Shown: positions 12,360 through 24,150, counted from the first letter of the stretch. The stretch: DNA of 64,000 bases from Cannabis sativa (GCF_029168945.1 NC_083609.1:24859501-24923500); one strand, 5' to 3'. Made by a program: numbers and translations. The notes: generated from the letters alone by a model not told the origin.

Positions 12360-12620
12360 CGAAACTTTAAATGACGGTTTATAACTGTGGCAAAAAGTTA
12401 CTTTAAATGACGGTAAATGTTGGAAAAAGTCACTTTAAATGACAATTTACAACCGTTGGGAAAGACTTCCAACGGGTAGAAACTGATGGAAAACATCTCT
12501 TTAAATGATGGTTTATAACTGTGGCAAAAAGTTACTTTAAATGACAGTTAAGAAATGTTGGAAAAGACTTTAGTCAAACTATAACTAATAAAATACACTA
12601 CTTAAAATGATGGTTATAAA
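12360..12620 (+). repeat. CACTA subterminal repeats
   Basis: At least six copies of a motif close to CTTTAAATGACGGTTTATAA occur, spaced roughly 30-70 bp, several followed by CTGTGGCAAAAAG or GTTGGAAAA. Such subterminal arrays are the transposase-binding sites of CACTA elements. Confidence 0.7.
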
Positions 12621-12806
12621 CCGACGGACAATATGAAGTAAAATATAAAATAGAAATATTAGTTCGATTCTCCTCTTGTATTTTTATTATTTAGATTTCC
12701 AATACACAATGATAAAAAAACATAATAACAATAATAATATTTTTTAAAAAAAATTCATACATTTAACACTCTTCAAAAGAATTAAAGCTTCATGAAAACC
12801 ATAATA

Positions 12807-14656
12807 TGTTGGATATATTTTACCAGGATCTAGATTTACTAACAAGTATGTTTCATTAACATCCTAATATGAATTCTAAAACAATGAAATAAACACATAT
12901 AAAGTTTAGGAAACCTTACATTGGGTGCAGCGAAATATAATGACTCCTTCCGTTCAGATCTCTAGCCCTTGATTCCTTTCTGTAGCCGAGCATCACCAAG
13001 ATCTGAACCTCCTTCCTTTGATGCTGAATCTCCTTCTTGTTAATTGATTTTCAACAGTCATACACACTATGATTGAGATACCACTTGATGTGTGTGGGCA
13101 CTCACTCATTCACTCAAGGATTTCAAAATTTAGAGAAGAAAAGAAGAGAGAAGGTGGCAGCTAGAAATTTTCTGTGAAGGAATGAGATTTATCATCTTTT
13201 CCTAAAGCAATCACTACCTATTTATAGGTAACCACCTAGGTTTAAGTTAGAATTATTTGGCATTAAAATAATGAAAAAATAAATAATAAAAGCCTACAAT
13301 AGTGGCCGGCCTGGGCTTTGGATAATGGGCCTCACTTTTGCAATTTTGTTGTTTTATCATTTCTGCATCTCATTTTCTCAAAAATGCTAATTTTCAAATT
13401 CAACCATTTAAATGCAAATTCTAATTATTTAATAACTAAAAATTAATTATTAAATAATATTGTCATTTAATATATTTATTAATTAGACATATAAAGTCTC
13501 TTAATTAATAAATAAACCTAGAATCTCTTTTCTTTACAATTTCGCCCTTGCTTAGTGAAAATTCATAAACTAGACATAGTCTAACTTTAGAATTATAATT
13601 GATTAATCAAAATCAATTAACTGAGTCTTACAAGCAGTACGGTCTCAACTAGTATGGGGACCATGGGTCTATATATCCGAGCTTCCATTAAGTAGATCAA
13701 GAATTTATATCTTAAATTCACTGACTTATTAATTCTTCGTTGAATCCACGCATAGAACTTAGAATTGCACTCTCAGTATATAGAACGCTCTATATGTTCC
13801 ACGATATAGACACGTCATTAGTTATCCATTGTTATAATCCTAATATGATCAATGACCCTGTAATAGATGATCTACATTGAATAGGCACTAAGTTACCGTT
13901 ACACCTTCAATGTATTTTATCCTGAAAACACTTAGCTCCGTATAAATGATATTTCAGCGAAGTGAAATGAGATCTCCACCATTTATCTCTACTTAGCCAA
14001 GCTCGAAGGATATCATCGTTTCACTTCTAAATTCCTATAGAAGTTATAGATTCCATATTTATGTTAGCGCTCCCACTCAATTATACTATCATGTTCCCAA
14101 AATGTACGCATCACCCTGACCCAAAAGTAGGCTTAACTAACAAATCAAAGAACATGTATAATACTCTTGAGATCGAACCTAAACATATCAGAATTAAGAT
14201 CATTTGATCTAGGATCAACAAGTGATATTGAATTGAATAGATATTAGGGTAAATTTTAATATAACTAATCAAAGTTCAATATCGGTCCCTTCCGGTGTAT
14301 ACTCCATACATCCGATACTGGTAAACTTTGCCAATGCCCTGGAAAGGACATAACACTTATCCAAGGTGTAAGAATACCTATCGCTGATTATCATGTCAGT
14401 CTAAATCCAGTGAACTGACAAATCAGGGAATAAACTTTCGAACATATAATTAAGATTATATTCCACTATGCTGACAACACTAGAATCATTAACAAATTGA
14501 TATCTTCTGGACTTAAATAGAATTCATACATTATGTACATATAATCTTGAAATAAATCATGTGAACCATGCAACAAAAAATGTTATTTATGATCTTTATT
14601 AATAAGTAAATCTGATTATATTGAAATGAGTTTTATTTAGGACATAAAACCCAACA
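12807..14656 (-). repeat. Solo LTR of the GAG-only Copia family (inside CACTA)
   Basis: This is a reverse-complement copy of the LTR at 6967-8864, from TGTTGGATAT to ACCCAACA, flanked by a perfect 5-bp duplication TAATA (12802-12806 and 14657-14661). No internal sequence is attached, so it arose by LTR-LTR recombination after insertion. Confidence 0.9.
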
Positions 14657-14954
14657 TAATATGCCATCAAAGTTTAGTAATGCAATACAAAAGAAGAAAA
14701 TCCAATTAAGTTTTTACATTTTGCAATCTTTTGTAGAATATCTTCTAAACATCTAAAAATATGTATACTAAGAACAAAATTAGTCTCCAGGTAGTCACTT
14801 GGGACTTTGAGCAAATAGCTGGAGATCACTTCCTAAAAACCAAAAAAGCAAGACAATAGTAACTGAGATCGATGTCAAACCTATCAATCATTTTCTTAGA
14901 TCATGACATGGGGATCATCCATGAGCGATCATTGGTCATCATACTCTATGTTAT

Positions 14955-15270
14955 TAGTCATTTGCCTGCTGCTATCATCTGCATGACATACTTTGTCCAT
15001 TCGTCACGTATTTCATTGATTTCTTTGTTAGTGTAAGAGGATGATATGTTCCTTTTAAACTGTAACAAACGAGACAAATCATTGATTTAATAGGTCATAA
15101 TAAAAGTACTTAAAAACTTTAATATTTGTGAAAATAATTAGTGTCTTTACCTCTGTTTTCAATTTTCGTGTAGGATTGTTTTTAGTCATGAATGATTTAA
15201 TAATCTCATGCTATAAAACCCACACTGGATGCCATCTGGTTGCTCTGGACATGTGTACTCAGTGGAGCTT
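14955..15270 (-). pseudogene. Ulp1-like (C48) cysteine protease fragment in CACTA element
   Basis: On the minus strand, about 15270-15186 reads CPEQPDGIQCGFYSMRLLNH, which fits the C-terminal active-site block of Ulp1/SENP peptidases: a Gln just before the catalytic Cys (codon at 15222-15224), then CG and the YxMR segment. After an intron-like gap, about 15052-14955 reads YTNKEINEIRDEWTKYV and a stop, the usual last helix of the plant transposon-borne Ulp1 proteins. The catalytic His and Asp blocks are missing. It is a remnant of a protease gene carried by the transposon; function is not expected. Confidence 0.65.
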
Positions 15271-15863
15271 ATTGCTACTGACCGCCGGTTTATTCTCTCA
15301 AGGTAGTACCTCTTCTCAAGAACACTACCCATAAATAATATAAAGTTAATGCATACATTAATAAAAATTAGAGCAATATGTTTAGAGCTTTGAACTACTA
15401 GAACATATGTTTGAACACATCTTTTAATATCTTGACGAATGATTTTGTTTTTAGAATCTAGAAACAACAAAAAACCACTTACTATAAAGAACAAAAAACA
15501 ATTAAACAATAATCACCCATCCGACCGCAGTATATAAATAATTGTAGAACCTACTTCACTACGGATGAATATCTAAGATATTCAAACTTTTCTAATATTA
15601 ATAATATATAAAATAAAGAATTTTAAAATTGTAGAATAATACCTAATTAATCCAATAAAGTTGATTTACGTTCTTCAAACACCAAAGATTAATCAAAATC
15701 AAAGTTGTAGTATACCTTCAAAAATAAAATAAAGAGTATTACAAAGATTGCCAATGTATTAAGGATTACAATAGGAGAAGATTATATTTACAACAAAAAT
15801 GATAAAGTAAACATAGTAATGGATACTTTCATTCCATTACAAAAATGATATTTTGTAGTAGTG

Positions 15864-16255
15864 TTATTTTGTTTCTTCTATAGTTACACACAAGCTGATC
15901 AATGGTTCATTTTGTCTATTCATAGCTATGGGGAATTAGAAGGCAAATAATTATTGGGAGGCAACTATACCTTCAGATTTTGACAGAAGTTCCATCACAA
16001 AGCTAATTCATGACAAGTATGTGGCTTACGTGAAGCCTATTTTAAACAAGCTTTGATTTTAAACAAAATCACATTGAGTTACATTTGTAATCCTAAAAGG
16101 GTGTTTATTAAGAAAGTAGAAGTGAGTACTTCATATTTCATAAGAGTATTGATGTTTTACATAAGCAAATGACAAGGTGAAACTAGAATGAACAAGTAAA
16201 TTTATGAGATGTTATCTTTACTTGGCCAACAACTAGTATTGAACGGTCAAAGATA
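15864..16255 (+). other. Degenerate chromovirus gag region
   Basis: Between the CACTA end and the protease there is no open frame. By position this is the remaining gag sequence of chromovirus 1, but I cannot recognise its domains. Confidence 0.35.
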
Positions 16256-19200
16256 ATGTATTTAACAAATATGTTCTTTTTAAGTGATGTTATATTCTAT
16301 CTTTTGTGTGAAATTATTAAATTCTTCACGCAACAAAGTAGGCAAAGAAAGATAAGCCGAAGCTGGAAGCAAAGCCTGTACTTACTCAGATATTTGTTAT
16401 CACCCAAGTTGATGCTGTATCCAGTCCTTCTATGGTGTCAGGTCAGCTTCTTATCAACAACTCCCATTTTAAATGTACTATTTGACTTTGGGACTATACA
16501 CTCGTATGTGGTATCAAGAGTAATTAATCTTTCGGGTAGGCCTTATGATTTTCTTGAAAGAGGGTTTGGAACCCTAATGCCTAGCGGAGAGTTGGTTATC
16601 TCCAACAAGTGCATTAGGTTTATGCTAGTTAGGTTTGAAAATTGGAAGTTGAGTGTTGACTTGGTATAGCTAAAATTAGTAGTGTATGACATCATACTTA
16701 GGATGGATTTTCTGTCCAAGTATTTGGCCAGTATAGACCGTAAGTAAGAAATGGTGACTTTTCAGCCAGAAGGTGAAGATCTATTTGTTTATGTTGGAAC
16801 GGTTCAGGGGTCTCGGATCCCGGTTATTTCAGTATTAAGGGCTAGGGATCTATTACACAGTGGATGTGTAGGATTTTTAGCAGTGGTGTTAGACTCCAGC
16901 AGACCCGAAACATTTGGGCCTGAGGTAGTCAGAGTGGTTAAAGATTTTCTCGATGTATTTCCCGAGGAGTAGCCGGGATTGCCGCCACAACGAGAAATTG
17001 ACTTTTTGATTGATTTGGCACCTGGAGCCGAACCTATTTTTAAAGCTTTGTATAGGACGGCTCCAGCACAATTTAAGGAGCTTAAGCTACAGCTTCAGGG
17101 GATGCTTGATATTGGGTTTACTCGACCCAGTGTATCGCCCTGGGGAGCTCCGGTTATATTTGTGAAAAGAAAGATGGTTCCCTCAGAACGTGCAGGACTA
17201 TCGGGAACTAAACAAGTTGACGATCAAGAACAAATATCCGTTACCCAGAATTGATGATTTGTTTGACCAGCTTCAGGGAAAAATGGTATTTTCGAAGATC
17301 GACTTGCGATCCGGCTATTATCAACTCAGAATATGGGAAGAAGATATACGAAAGACCGCGTTCTGAACTAGATATGGGCACTGCAAATTTCTAGTAATGT
17401 CATTCGGATTGACTAATGCTCCTGCGGCCTTTATGGATCTCATGAATAGAGTATTCAAGGACTTCCTCGATAACTGCATCATAGTGTTTATCGACAAAAT
17501 CCTTGTATACTCTCAATCGGAAGAGGAGCACGAGCATCATCTTCGAATGGTATTACAGCGACTTAGGGATCACAAGTTACATGCAAAGTTCAAAAAGTGT
17601 GAATTCTGGTTGTCAGAGGTGTCTTTTCTAGGACGTATTGTCGGGAAGAATGGGATTATTGGTTGATCCAAGCAAAGTTGGGTCAGTGAAGAATTGGCCG
17701 AGGCCAAAATCAGTAGCAGAAGTTTGAAGTTTTCTCAGTTTAGCAGGGTATTATCGACGTTTCGTTGAGGGATTCTCTAAAATCTCTATGCCCCTGACCG
17801 AGTTAACTAAGAAAAATCAGCATTCGTGTGGTCAGACAAATGTGAAGCAAGTTTTCTAGAGTTGAGGCAACGTTTGATAACAGCTCTGGTGTTAGCTTTG
17901 CCATCAAATCAAGAGAAGTGCATTGTTTATTGTGATGCATCAAAACAAGGTATGGATGTGTTTTGATACAAGTTGACAAAGGCATAGCCTATGCCTCTCG
18001 TTAACTAAAAGATTATGAGCAGCGCTACCCAACACTTGACCTAGAGCTTGCTGTCGTGGTTTTTGCTCTAAAGATATGGCGACATTATCTTTATGGTGAA
18101 AAGTGCAAGATTTATACCGATTATAAAGGTCTCAAATACTTTTTCACCCAAAAAGATTTAAATATAAAGCAAAAAGGGGTGGCTGGAACTAGTTAATGAT
18201 TACAATTGTGAGATTCTGTATCACCCCGGGAAAGCCAATGTTGTGGCTGATGCACTAAGTAGAAGAGGTCTCGGGCAGGTGTTCGCCAAGGTTATGATAG
18301 CCCCTCAACTAGCTTCTGAGATGGTTAGTGCAGGAATTGAGTTTGTAGTTGGAAAGTTGCACAACTTGACACTTCAATCTAATCTATTAGAGAGAATCAG
18401 AAAAGACACAGTTAGAAGATCCCGAGCTAGTCAAAGTTCGAGATGAGATGATGGCTGGTCGGCCTAAAGACTTTTTAATCTCAAATAATAGAATGTTACG
18501 GTATAAAGCTCGAGTTTGTGTTTCTAGTGTTGTTGAACTTAAAAAAGAAATCCTCGGTGAAGCTCATACCACACCTTATTCAGTGCATCCGAGAACCACC
18601 AAAATGTATCAGGACTTAAAACCCTACTTCTGGTGGTATGGGATGAGAAGAGATGTGGTAGATTACGTGTCCAAGTGCTTAACCTGCCAGCAAATTAAGG
18701 TTGAACATCAAAGGCCGGCAGGTTTACTGCAACCATTAGCCCTTCCTGAGCGAAAGTGGGAGGACATTGCGATGGATTTGTAACTGGTTTGCCTAGAACC
18801 ACAGGAATGTATGATTTAGTATGGGTCGTAGTGGACAGATTCACTAAATCAGTTCACTTTCTACCAGTGAAAGTTACATATGCAGTGGATCAGTATGCTG
18901 AACTGTATGTAAAGGAGATAGTTCGTCTCCATGGAGCTCCTAAATCCATTGCTTCAGAAAAAGATCTAAAGTTTACATCAAAGTTTTGGGTGAGTCTTTA
19001 GAAAGCTATGGGCACAAAGCTGAAGTTTAGCACAGCTTTTCACCCTCAGACCGATGGGCAATCAGAAAGAACAATTCAGATACTTAAAGATTTGTTGCGA
19101 GCCTGTGTCATGGACTTTGAGGGTTCATGAAGTAAGTACTTGCCTCTAATTGAATTCTCCTATAACAATAGCTACCAGATTATAATAGGGATGGCTCCCT

Positions 19201-19805
19201 ATGAGATGCTATATGGTAGGAAATGTCCCTCCCCTATTCATTGGGACGAAATTGGAGAAAGGAAGTACTTGGGTCCAGAATTAGTTCAGAGGACCAATGA
19301 AGCTATTGATAAGATCAAGGCTCGGATGCTTGCCTCCCAAAGCACGCAGAAAATTTATGCTGATCCGAAGTGCAGAGATGTCACATTTCAGGCAGGGGAA
19401 CATGTTTTCCTGCGGGTTTCACCAATGAAGGGTATTAGACGCTTCGGGAAGTGGGGTAAGTTAAGCCTTAGGTTCATTGGGTCATTTCAAATACTTGAGA
19501 AGGTCAGGCAGGTAGTGTATCGGCTAGCCTTACCACCAGCATTGTCGGCTGATCATGATGTATTCCATATTTTAATGTTGAGGAAATATGTTTCAGACCC
19601 GACTCATATCTTGAGTTATGAAGCCCTTGAACTGCAATCAGACTTATCCTATGAAGGGCAACCTGTTCAGATCCTTGATAGGAAGGAAAAGGTTCTTCGG
19701 AACAAGACCATTGCCTTGGTCAAGGTGCTCTGGAGAAATAGCAAGGTGGAGGAAGCCACCTGGGAGTTAGAGTCTGACATGAAGACTCAATATCCAGAGC
19801 TATAG
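16256..19805 (+). pseudogene. pol: Chromovirus 1 polyprotein: protease, RT, RNase H, integrase, chromodomain (broken)
   Basis: In order: aspartic protease near 16440-16740 (LFDFGTIHSYV, where the active site should read D-S/T-G); reverse transcriptase from about 16970 ([18 protein letters not shown]) through the palm at 17397-17666, with catalytic box [10 protein letters not shown] in which the second Asp is Lys; RNase H remnants near 17840-18240, ending in MADALSRR; integrase zinc-binding HHCC region in 18448-18783; integrase core 18756-19250 with the IVDRF block and an intact SERTIQ; and a C-terminal chromodomain ending ATWELE in 19140-19805. Frameshifts occur near 16450, 17180 and 17660, with stops near 16970, 17364, 18781, 18999 and 19128. 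The protein would have copied and integrated the element, with the chromodomain steering it to heterochromatin. This copy is inactive. Confidence 0.9.
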
Positions 19806-19827
19806 ATTTCGAGGACGAAATCCTTTT

Positions 19828-19840
19828 AACGGGGGATAAT
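19828..19840 (+). other. Polypurine tract of chromovirus 1
   Basis: A G-rich stretch (AACGGGGGATAAT) directly precedes the right LTR at 19841. This is the usual plus-strand primer position. Confidence 0.7.
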
Positions 19841-20641
19841 TGTAATGACCGCATTAGTAATTTGGATTAGTAAAGGCAATTAGCACTAATTATTGGTATT
19901 TTTATAATTATATATGAATTTAATTTATTTGTGGGCCCCATTGTTAGAAATGGGCATTAGAGTTATAATTTCTTAATTCCAGAGATTTTATTAAACTCTA
20001 GGTGTATTATTTGAATTATACGTGAAATATGTTATTTTTGTAATTTTTGCTTGACGACAACGGAAAATGCGATGGATGGCTAGTTTGATCACATGGGTGA
20101 GTTTAGAACCTTATTTCTTAGTGGGATAAATATTGGAGAAAATAATATATCGGGGTTGAGCGGGGTTATGGAATTTGACCATTTTACCCCTAGTGTTGAA
20201 AAATACCTAAGTAATAGGTTTAGGGGCATTTTAGTAAAATGCCAAATGAAGGGATAGGTGGCTGCCTAGATTCATGATACCTAGCAAATAGCATTTCAGC
20301 TAAGATTAAATCATTTAATCTTTTATCACTTAAGGAAAATAAGGAAATAGGTGGAAAAAGCCAAAATTGAAGAACACCCTTTCTTTCCTTCTCTCTCTCT
20401 CTTCGAACCTAGCTAGAACCAGGGAGAATTGTTGCTGGATTCTTCAGTTCAGCAAGGAATACAAGGAGAAATCAAGTGGAGGTAATTCCTAGATTATTTG
20501 TTGTAGTTTCTTCAAGCTTAGATATTTGTTTAAATATGTGATTTTGTGAAATAAGGGCTGTTAGGGTTAGAAATGCTTAGGGTTCTGATTTTATGTTAAT
20601 TTTAGGTTGATTCTAAGTTTTGGTTATTAATTTTGAGCTAA
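19841..20641 (+). repeat. Right LTR of chromovirus 1, truncated
   Basis: This matches the first 800 bp of the left LTR and then stops near 20641, where Tat gag sequence begins on the opposite strand. About 1.24 kb of the LTR is missing. Confidence 0.9.
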
Positions 20642-22087
20642 GGAGGTTGGGAATAAAATACAACGCAAGTTATTCAAAACATTGCTGGCTCGCATAATAG
20701 TGTTAAAGTTGTTTAAATAAGCGATCAGGTCTGTGGTCCCATCGTACGGCGAGACATCTGGGTTCTTGAATCCCTGAGGAAATTCCAAATTTAAGATATC
20801 TGGATGGAATGACTCAGTTTCTTCATCTGAGTCGTAGCTTGGAAATTTACCATGTTCTTCATCTTGATATTTTCTGAATTTATCCTCTAGTTCAATTATT
20901 CATAGATGGATGGGATTCGCTTGTTGTTGATTTGCATTTTGGTTAAGTTGATGGCGCAAGTCAGGCACATTTTGGTCTAGACGCTCATGAAGGTCAGGCT
21001 GCCTTCGATTTAGGTGCTTGTGAAGGTTAGGCTGCCTTTGTTCATAGTTGATTACAGATCTTGTCTCTGAGTAACTCTCAGATTGATAACTTCGTGAGTT
21101 ACTTATGCTTTCTTAGTCAGCATAATAACGTTACTTCCTTCTCACGTTTGCCTACTTGACCGACTATGTCCTCGAGACCTCGATTGTCCTATGCTCGAGC
21201 TTGCTTCATCTCGCACTAGCCCTCTTCTCTGGAAGAGATTAGACACACATACTCTATTTAAGTACGTGTGTACATTTTCTCTATCTGCTCAAGAAGGACG
21301 TTGAGGATGTCTCAGAGGAAGCCTGTTTAAACTTGGTTGATTTCTAGGGTTTCTCTCATTATTGCGAGGGATTCCCTAGTTCTCTGATCGAGGCTACCTT
21401 GCCTCTTCATTCATGTGAGATGCTTTTGGCATTTCAGTTCATTCATTCCCTTGGTTAGCAAATCCATGGGAAGTTTGTGGAACATCTCGTCGATGTTCAT
21501 GATTCCTTGCATTATTAGGATATGTTTGATTATCCATTAGGATATCCCTTGTATCCCCAGGTTGCTCTTCCTGGGTGTTTTGGGGATTCCCCTAGTTTGT
21601 TTCCTGCCTCCTGGTCTTAGAGCCTCGAGGTCTTCCTCACGATCTTCTTACTGTAGGATCAGGTTGGTTCTGAGGAACCGTCCCTTGTGCGACCCTCACT
21701 GTTGCAACCTCTCGTTCTAACTCAGTGTTTTGTCGGTTTGATTCAGCCAAACGCTGTCAAAGTTGCCTATTTCTTAACTCCACCAACAATACGTATCTAG
21801 TTGGGTCATAAGCATCCTCACTCCTAGGCACATATCTGGCAGAGTTATTGGCACCTTCGCTCATTCTTTATGGGATTTGATCACCATTACCATCATTCCT
21901 CCTTGAATGTGGTGTTTCAGAGGTGTTGGGTCTTTGGGATCCCATGGGTTCCTTGCCAGGGCGATGGGTTGTTTCCTCAGGTTGATTACTATTGTGTTGA
22001 TCATCACCAGCCATTGAATATGGGTAGATAATGTTTATAAGGAGGGATGAGTTTTTATCACCAAGGCCCTCAATGAAAGCACCAAAC
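20642..22087 (-). pseudogene. gag: Tat-lineage gag fragment
   Basis: Read from 22087 downward on the minus strand, an untranslated start with TTTGGTGCTTTCATTGAG is followed by an open region (22113-21868), then [16 protein letters not shown], a hydrophilic linker with heptad-like LHEHLNRR/LHERLDQ segments, and the start of the retrotransposon capsid domain (NPDVSPYDGTTDLIAYLNNF, then NTIMRAS). The sequence ends abruptly at the chromovirus LTR, losing the rest of gag, the protease and the first part of the reverse transcriptase. Stops and frame breaks are present. It forms the left-reading 5' part of the element whose pol piece is at 8865-9426. Confidence 0.7.
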
Positions 22088-23297
22088 TGTTGATGCAGAT
22101 TTTCGTTAACCAAATTATTAAAATTTTTGTAATAAATTCACCACAAAAATAAATAAGTTATAAAAATGATAAAATAACATCAAATATTTTACGTAGTTTT
22201 GTAGTTAAAATCTACTTACTCCACAAGTCCTTTTTATTAGGGATACTTTCTGGGTTACAGTGTACAATATCAGTATTTGAATAATAATATTTTTTCTCTC
22301 AAAGTTACTGTTCCTTTTTCTATGGATTCTGCTCCTATTTATAAGAATATAGGTTGGCAGTTACTCTTTTTGGGATTGGTTCATTCATATTTGTTCATGA
22401 AACGTGGACAATCCTGACGTTTCATTTGATTACACATGGGATAATATCTAATAACTACCCAACTACTCTTTATTCTTATCCTCTAGACAGTTATTGCTAA
22501 CTTGGAAGGTCGTGTGTCATCAGATATGAGTTCTCCTTCCTATCCATCTCAATAGGAAAAAATCGCTAAGTGTTGGAAAATAATTCACCTCGTTGTATTC
22601 CTTTATTGGCATTAGCAATGCGAGGTGATCTTCTCGCTATGTGTAACGCGAGGCGGTTGGCAAATATATGTCTCGTCAATACTAGTTTGATAGTTATTAT
22701 TTTGGTCTCGCATAAGACTGAATAGTAGGGGTGTTCGCGGTGCAGTGCGGTGCAGTTTTTACAGTTTGGACTATCACTAATAATTAAACTATCATAAATA
22801 CAAACAAAGCTTGAGCAAAACTTTTCAAAAATACCATAAGGCTTGAAAATAAATATGAACAAAAAATTTAAGTTTCAATAATACAATAATTAGTAGGCTT
22901 TGGGTTGGACATTCCCATATTAGACCTAAATAAATATAAAATTTTTTTTATGATGTGCGGTGCGGTTTAAACCGCATATTAATAATTCAAAACCGCAAAC
23001 TGCACTGCACTGCGCGATTTAAGAAAATTCAAACCGCGACCGACTGCAAAAAATTTCAAACTGTATTTTCTTTGTGGTACGGGCAGTTTGATGAACACCC
23101 CTACTGAGCAGCCCATGAGTTAGAACATTATCTATCAAACTTATATTTAATAGGGGTGAGTTATTTTAATTTACATTTAATGATACATCATTATTATATT
23201 ATCAGAGTTGATTCACATTCCTTCTGTAGGACACGTGTCAGCTTCTAGTATATAGCCGAATTTTGGGTATAATAGTAATTTACTTCGGTAGTTTACA
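22088..23297 (-). repeat. LTR of the Tat element, split by an hAT-like MITE
   Basis: On the minus strand this would run from TGTAAACTACCG (23297) to ATCTGCATCAACA (22088), followed by the gag leader. The 3' boundary is supported by the TG/CA rule and the adjacent gag. The 5' boundary at 23297 is a weaker guess, since no second LTR is available here for comparison. Excluding the MITE it is about 0.82 kb. Confidence 0.5.
22726..23103. mobile_element. hAT-like MITE
   Basis: Inverted ends TAGGGGTGTT and AACACCCCTA bound 378 bp without coding capacity. The flanks CTGAATAG (22718-22725) and CTGAGCAG (23104-23111) form an imperfect 8-bp target duplication, the size typical of hAT transposons. The interior contains repeated GCGGTGCAGT/AAACCGCA motifs near both ends. 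Confidence 0.75.
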
Positions 23298-23494
23298 AAA
23301 ACATAATAATATTATTATTTAAGCTTTTTTAATTATTCTTTTCTTCTTCTTGTTTTGCCATATTTAAAAAAATACATATAAATAAAAAAAAATGTATTTA
23401 TTTAATTTGATAAAAACTATTTAAATTAATACAAAAATAAATAAATAAATAAAGTACCAACATTTAAGATTGAGGTATTTATGTCTCTAAGAAA
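23298..23494. other. AT-rich intergenic stretch
   Basis: Mostly A/T with several AAATAAATA-like runs. No gene or defined repeat was recognised. Confidence 0.4.
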
Positions 23495-23635
23495 ATGAAA
23501 GTTTGAGGATCAATTTGCCAAAAATAAAGTTTGAGGACCAATTTGCCAAAATTTATATAATTTGGGGACCAATTTGCCAAAAAATAAAATTTAGAGACCA
23601 ACTTGCCAAAGTATATATAATTTAGGGACCTGTAA
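23495..23635 (+). repeat. Minisatellite, about 30-bp unit
   Basis: Four and a half imperfect copies of a unit centred on TTTGAGGACCAATTTGCCAAA follow each other, with AT-rich spacers of varying length. Confidence 0.75.
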
Positions 23636-23737
23636 TACAAATAAGCTTAATAATTAATGAATAATTAAATAACCAAACCAAGTTATATATATTCGAGCCT
23701 TTTATTTGTGTATTGGTTTCTTACTGTTTTCCACTAA

Positions 23738-24150
23738 GATCATCTCCAATCTAAATATTTTGCTAAATTTGACATAAGAAAATTTACAAATGCTATATTT
23801 GCTATTATGTTTACTATAATATTTGTTATTGTGCTCCAATACGCAATAACATTCTATGATGCAAATTATGACAAAAAGTAAAATATCATTAATAATTATC
23901 AATAAATTAAATATTTAAAGAATTAATGACACTATTATAATTAAAAATGTGTATTAAAATTTTTCATTAATGATCAATGACAAAATTGTAATTAAAAAAT
24001 CATTATTATGTGTCAAATTTGGCTAAATACGACGGTAAAAATTGTATTTCTTGTAGTAAGATTTAGCACACCATTAGAGAGCTAATTTTCTTTAAAATGC
24101 TAAAATATAAAGCATCGCACTACTATTTTAGCACTCTATTAGAGATGCTC
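23738..24150. mobile_element. MITE with TAA target duplication (Harbinger/Tourist-like)
   Basis: The ends GATCATCTCCAAT and ATTAGAGATGCTC are imperfect inverted repeats, flanked by TAA on both sides (23735-23737, 24151-24153). It is 413 bp, AT-rich and non-coding. The GAGCATCTCCAA end type is common in plant MITEs, and a 3-bp TAA/TTA duplication suggests the PIF/Harbinger group. Confidence 0.6.

Larger units (their letters stand above)
12260..15863. mobile_element. CACTA (En/Spm-like) transposon, non-autonomous
   Basis: The ends are CACTACTACAAAA at 12260-12272 and its perfect inverse TTTTGTAGTAGTG at 15851-15863, the diagnostic CACTA terminus. Subterminal repeats lie just inside the left end. 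Without the nested solo LTR it is about 1.75 kb, too short for the full TNP2-type transposase. A fragment of a Ulp1-like cysteine protease gene, a common passenger of plant CACTA and MULE elements, lies on the minus strand. I could not find a matching 3-bp target duplication (AAC versus TTA), so the target site may have decayed. Confidence 0.85.
9427..20641 (+). mobile_element. Chromovirus (Ty3/gypsy) with a CACTA transposon inside
   Basis: The left LTR (9427-11470) is followed by a perfect Met-tRNA primer site, a degraded gag, then protease, reverse transcriptase, RNase H, integrase and a C-terminal chromodomain, a polypurine tract and a right LTR truncated at 20641. The domain order (protease-RT-RNase H-integrase-chromodomain) identifies a chromovirus, probably of the Tekay/Del type. 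It is inserted in a minus-strand Tat element, and its gag region is interrupted by a CACTA element. Removing the CACTA gives a normal-sized chromovirus. Confidence 0.85.

Noticed and set aside
22088..22725. Full gene on the minus strand from the 81-codon frame
   Set aside because: The frame is the beginning of Tat gag next to an LTR end, not a host gene.
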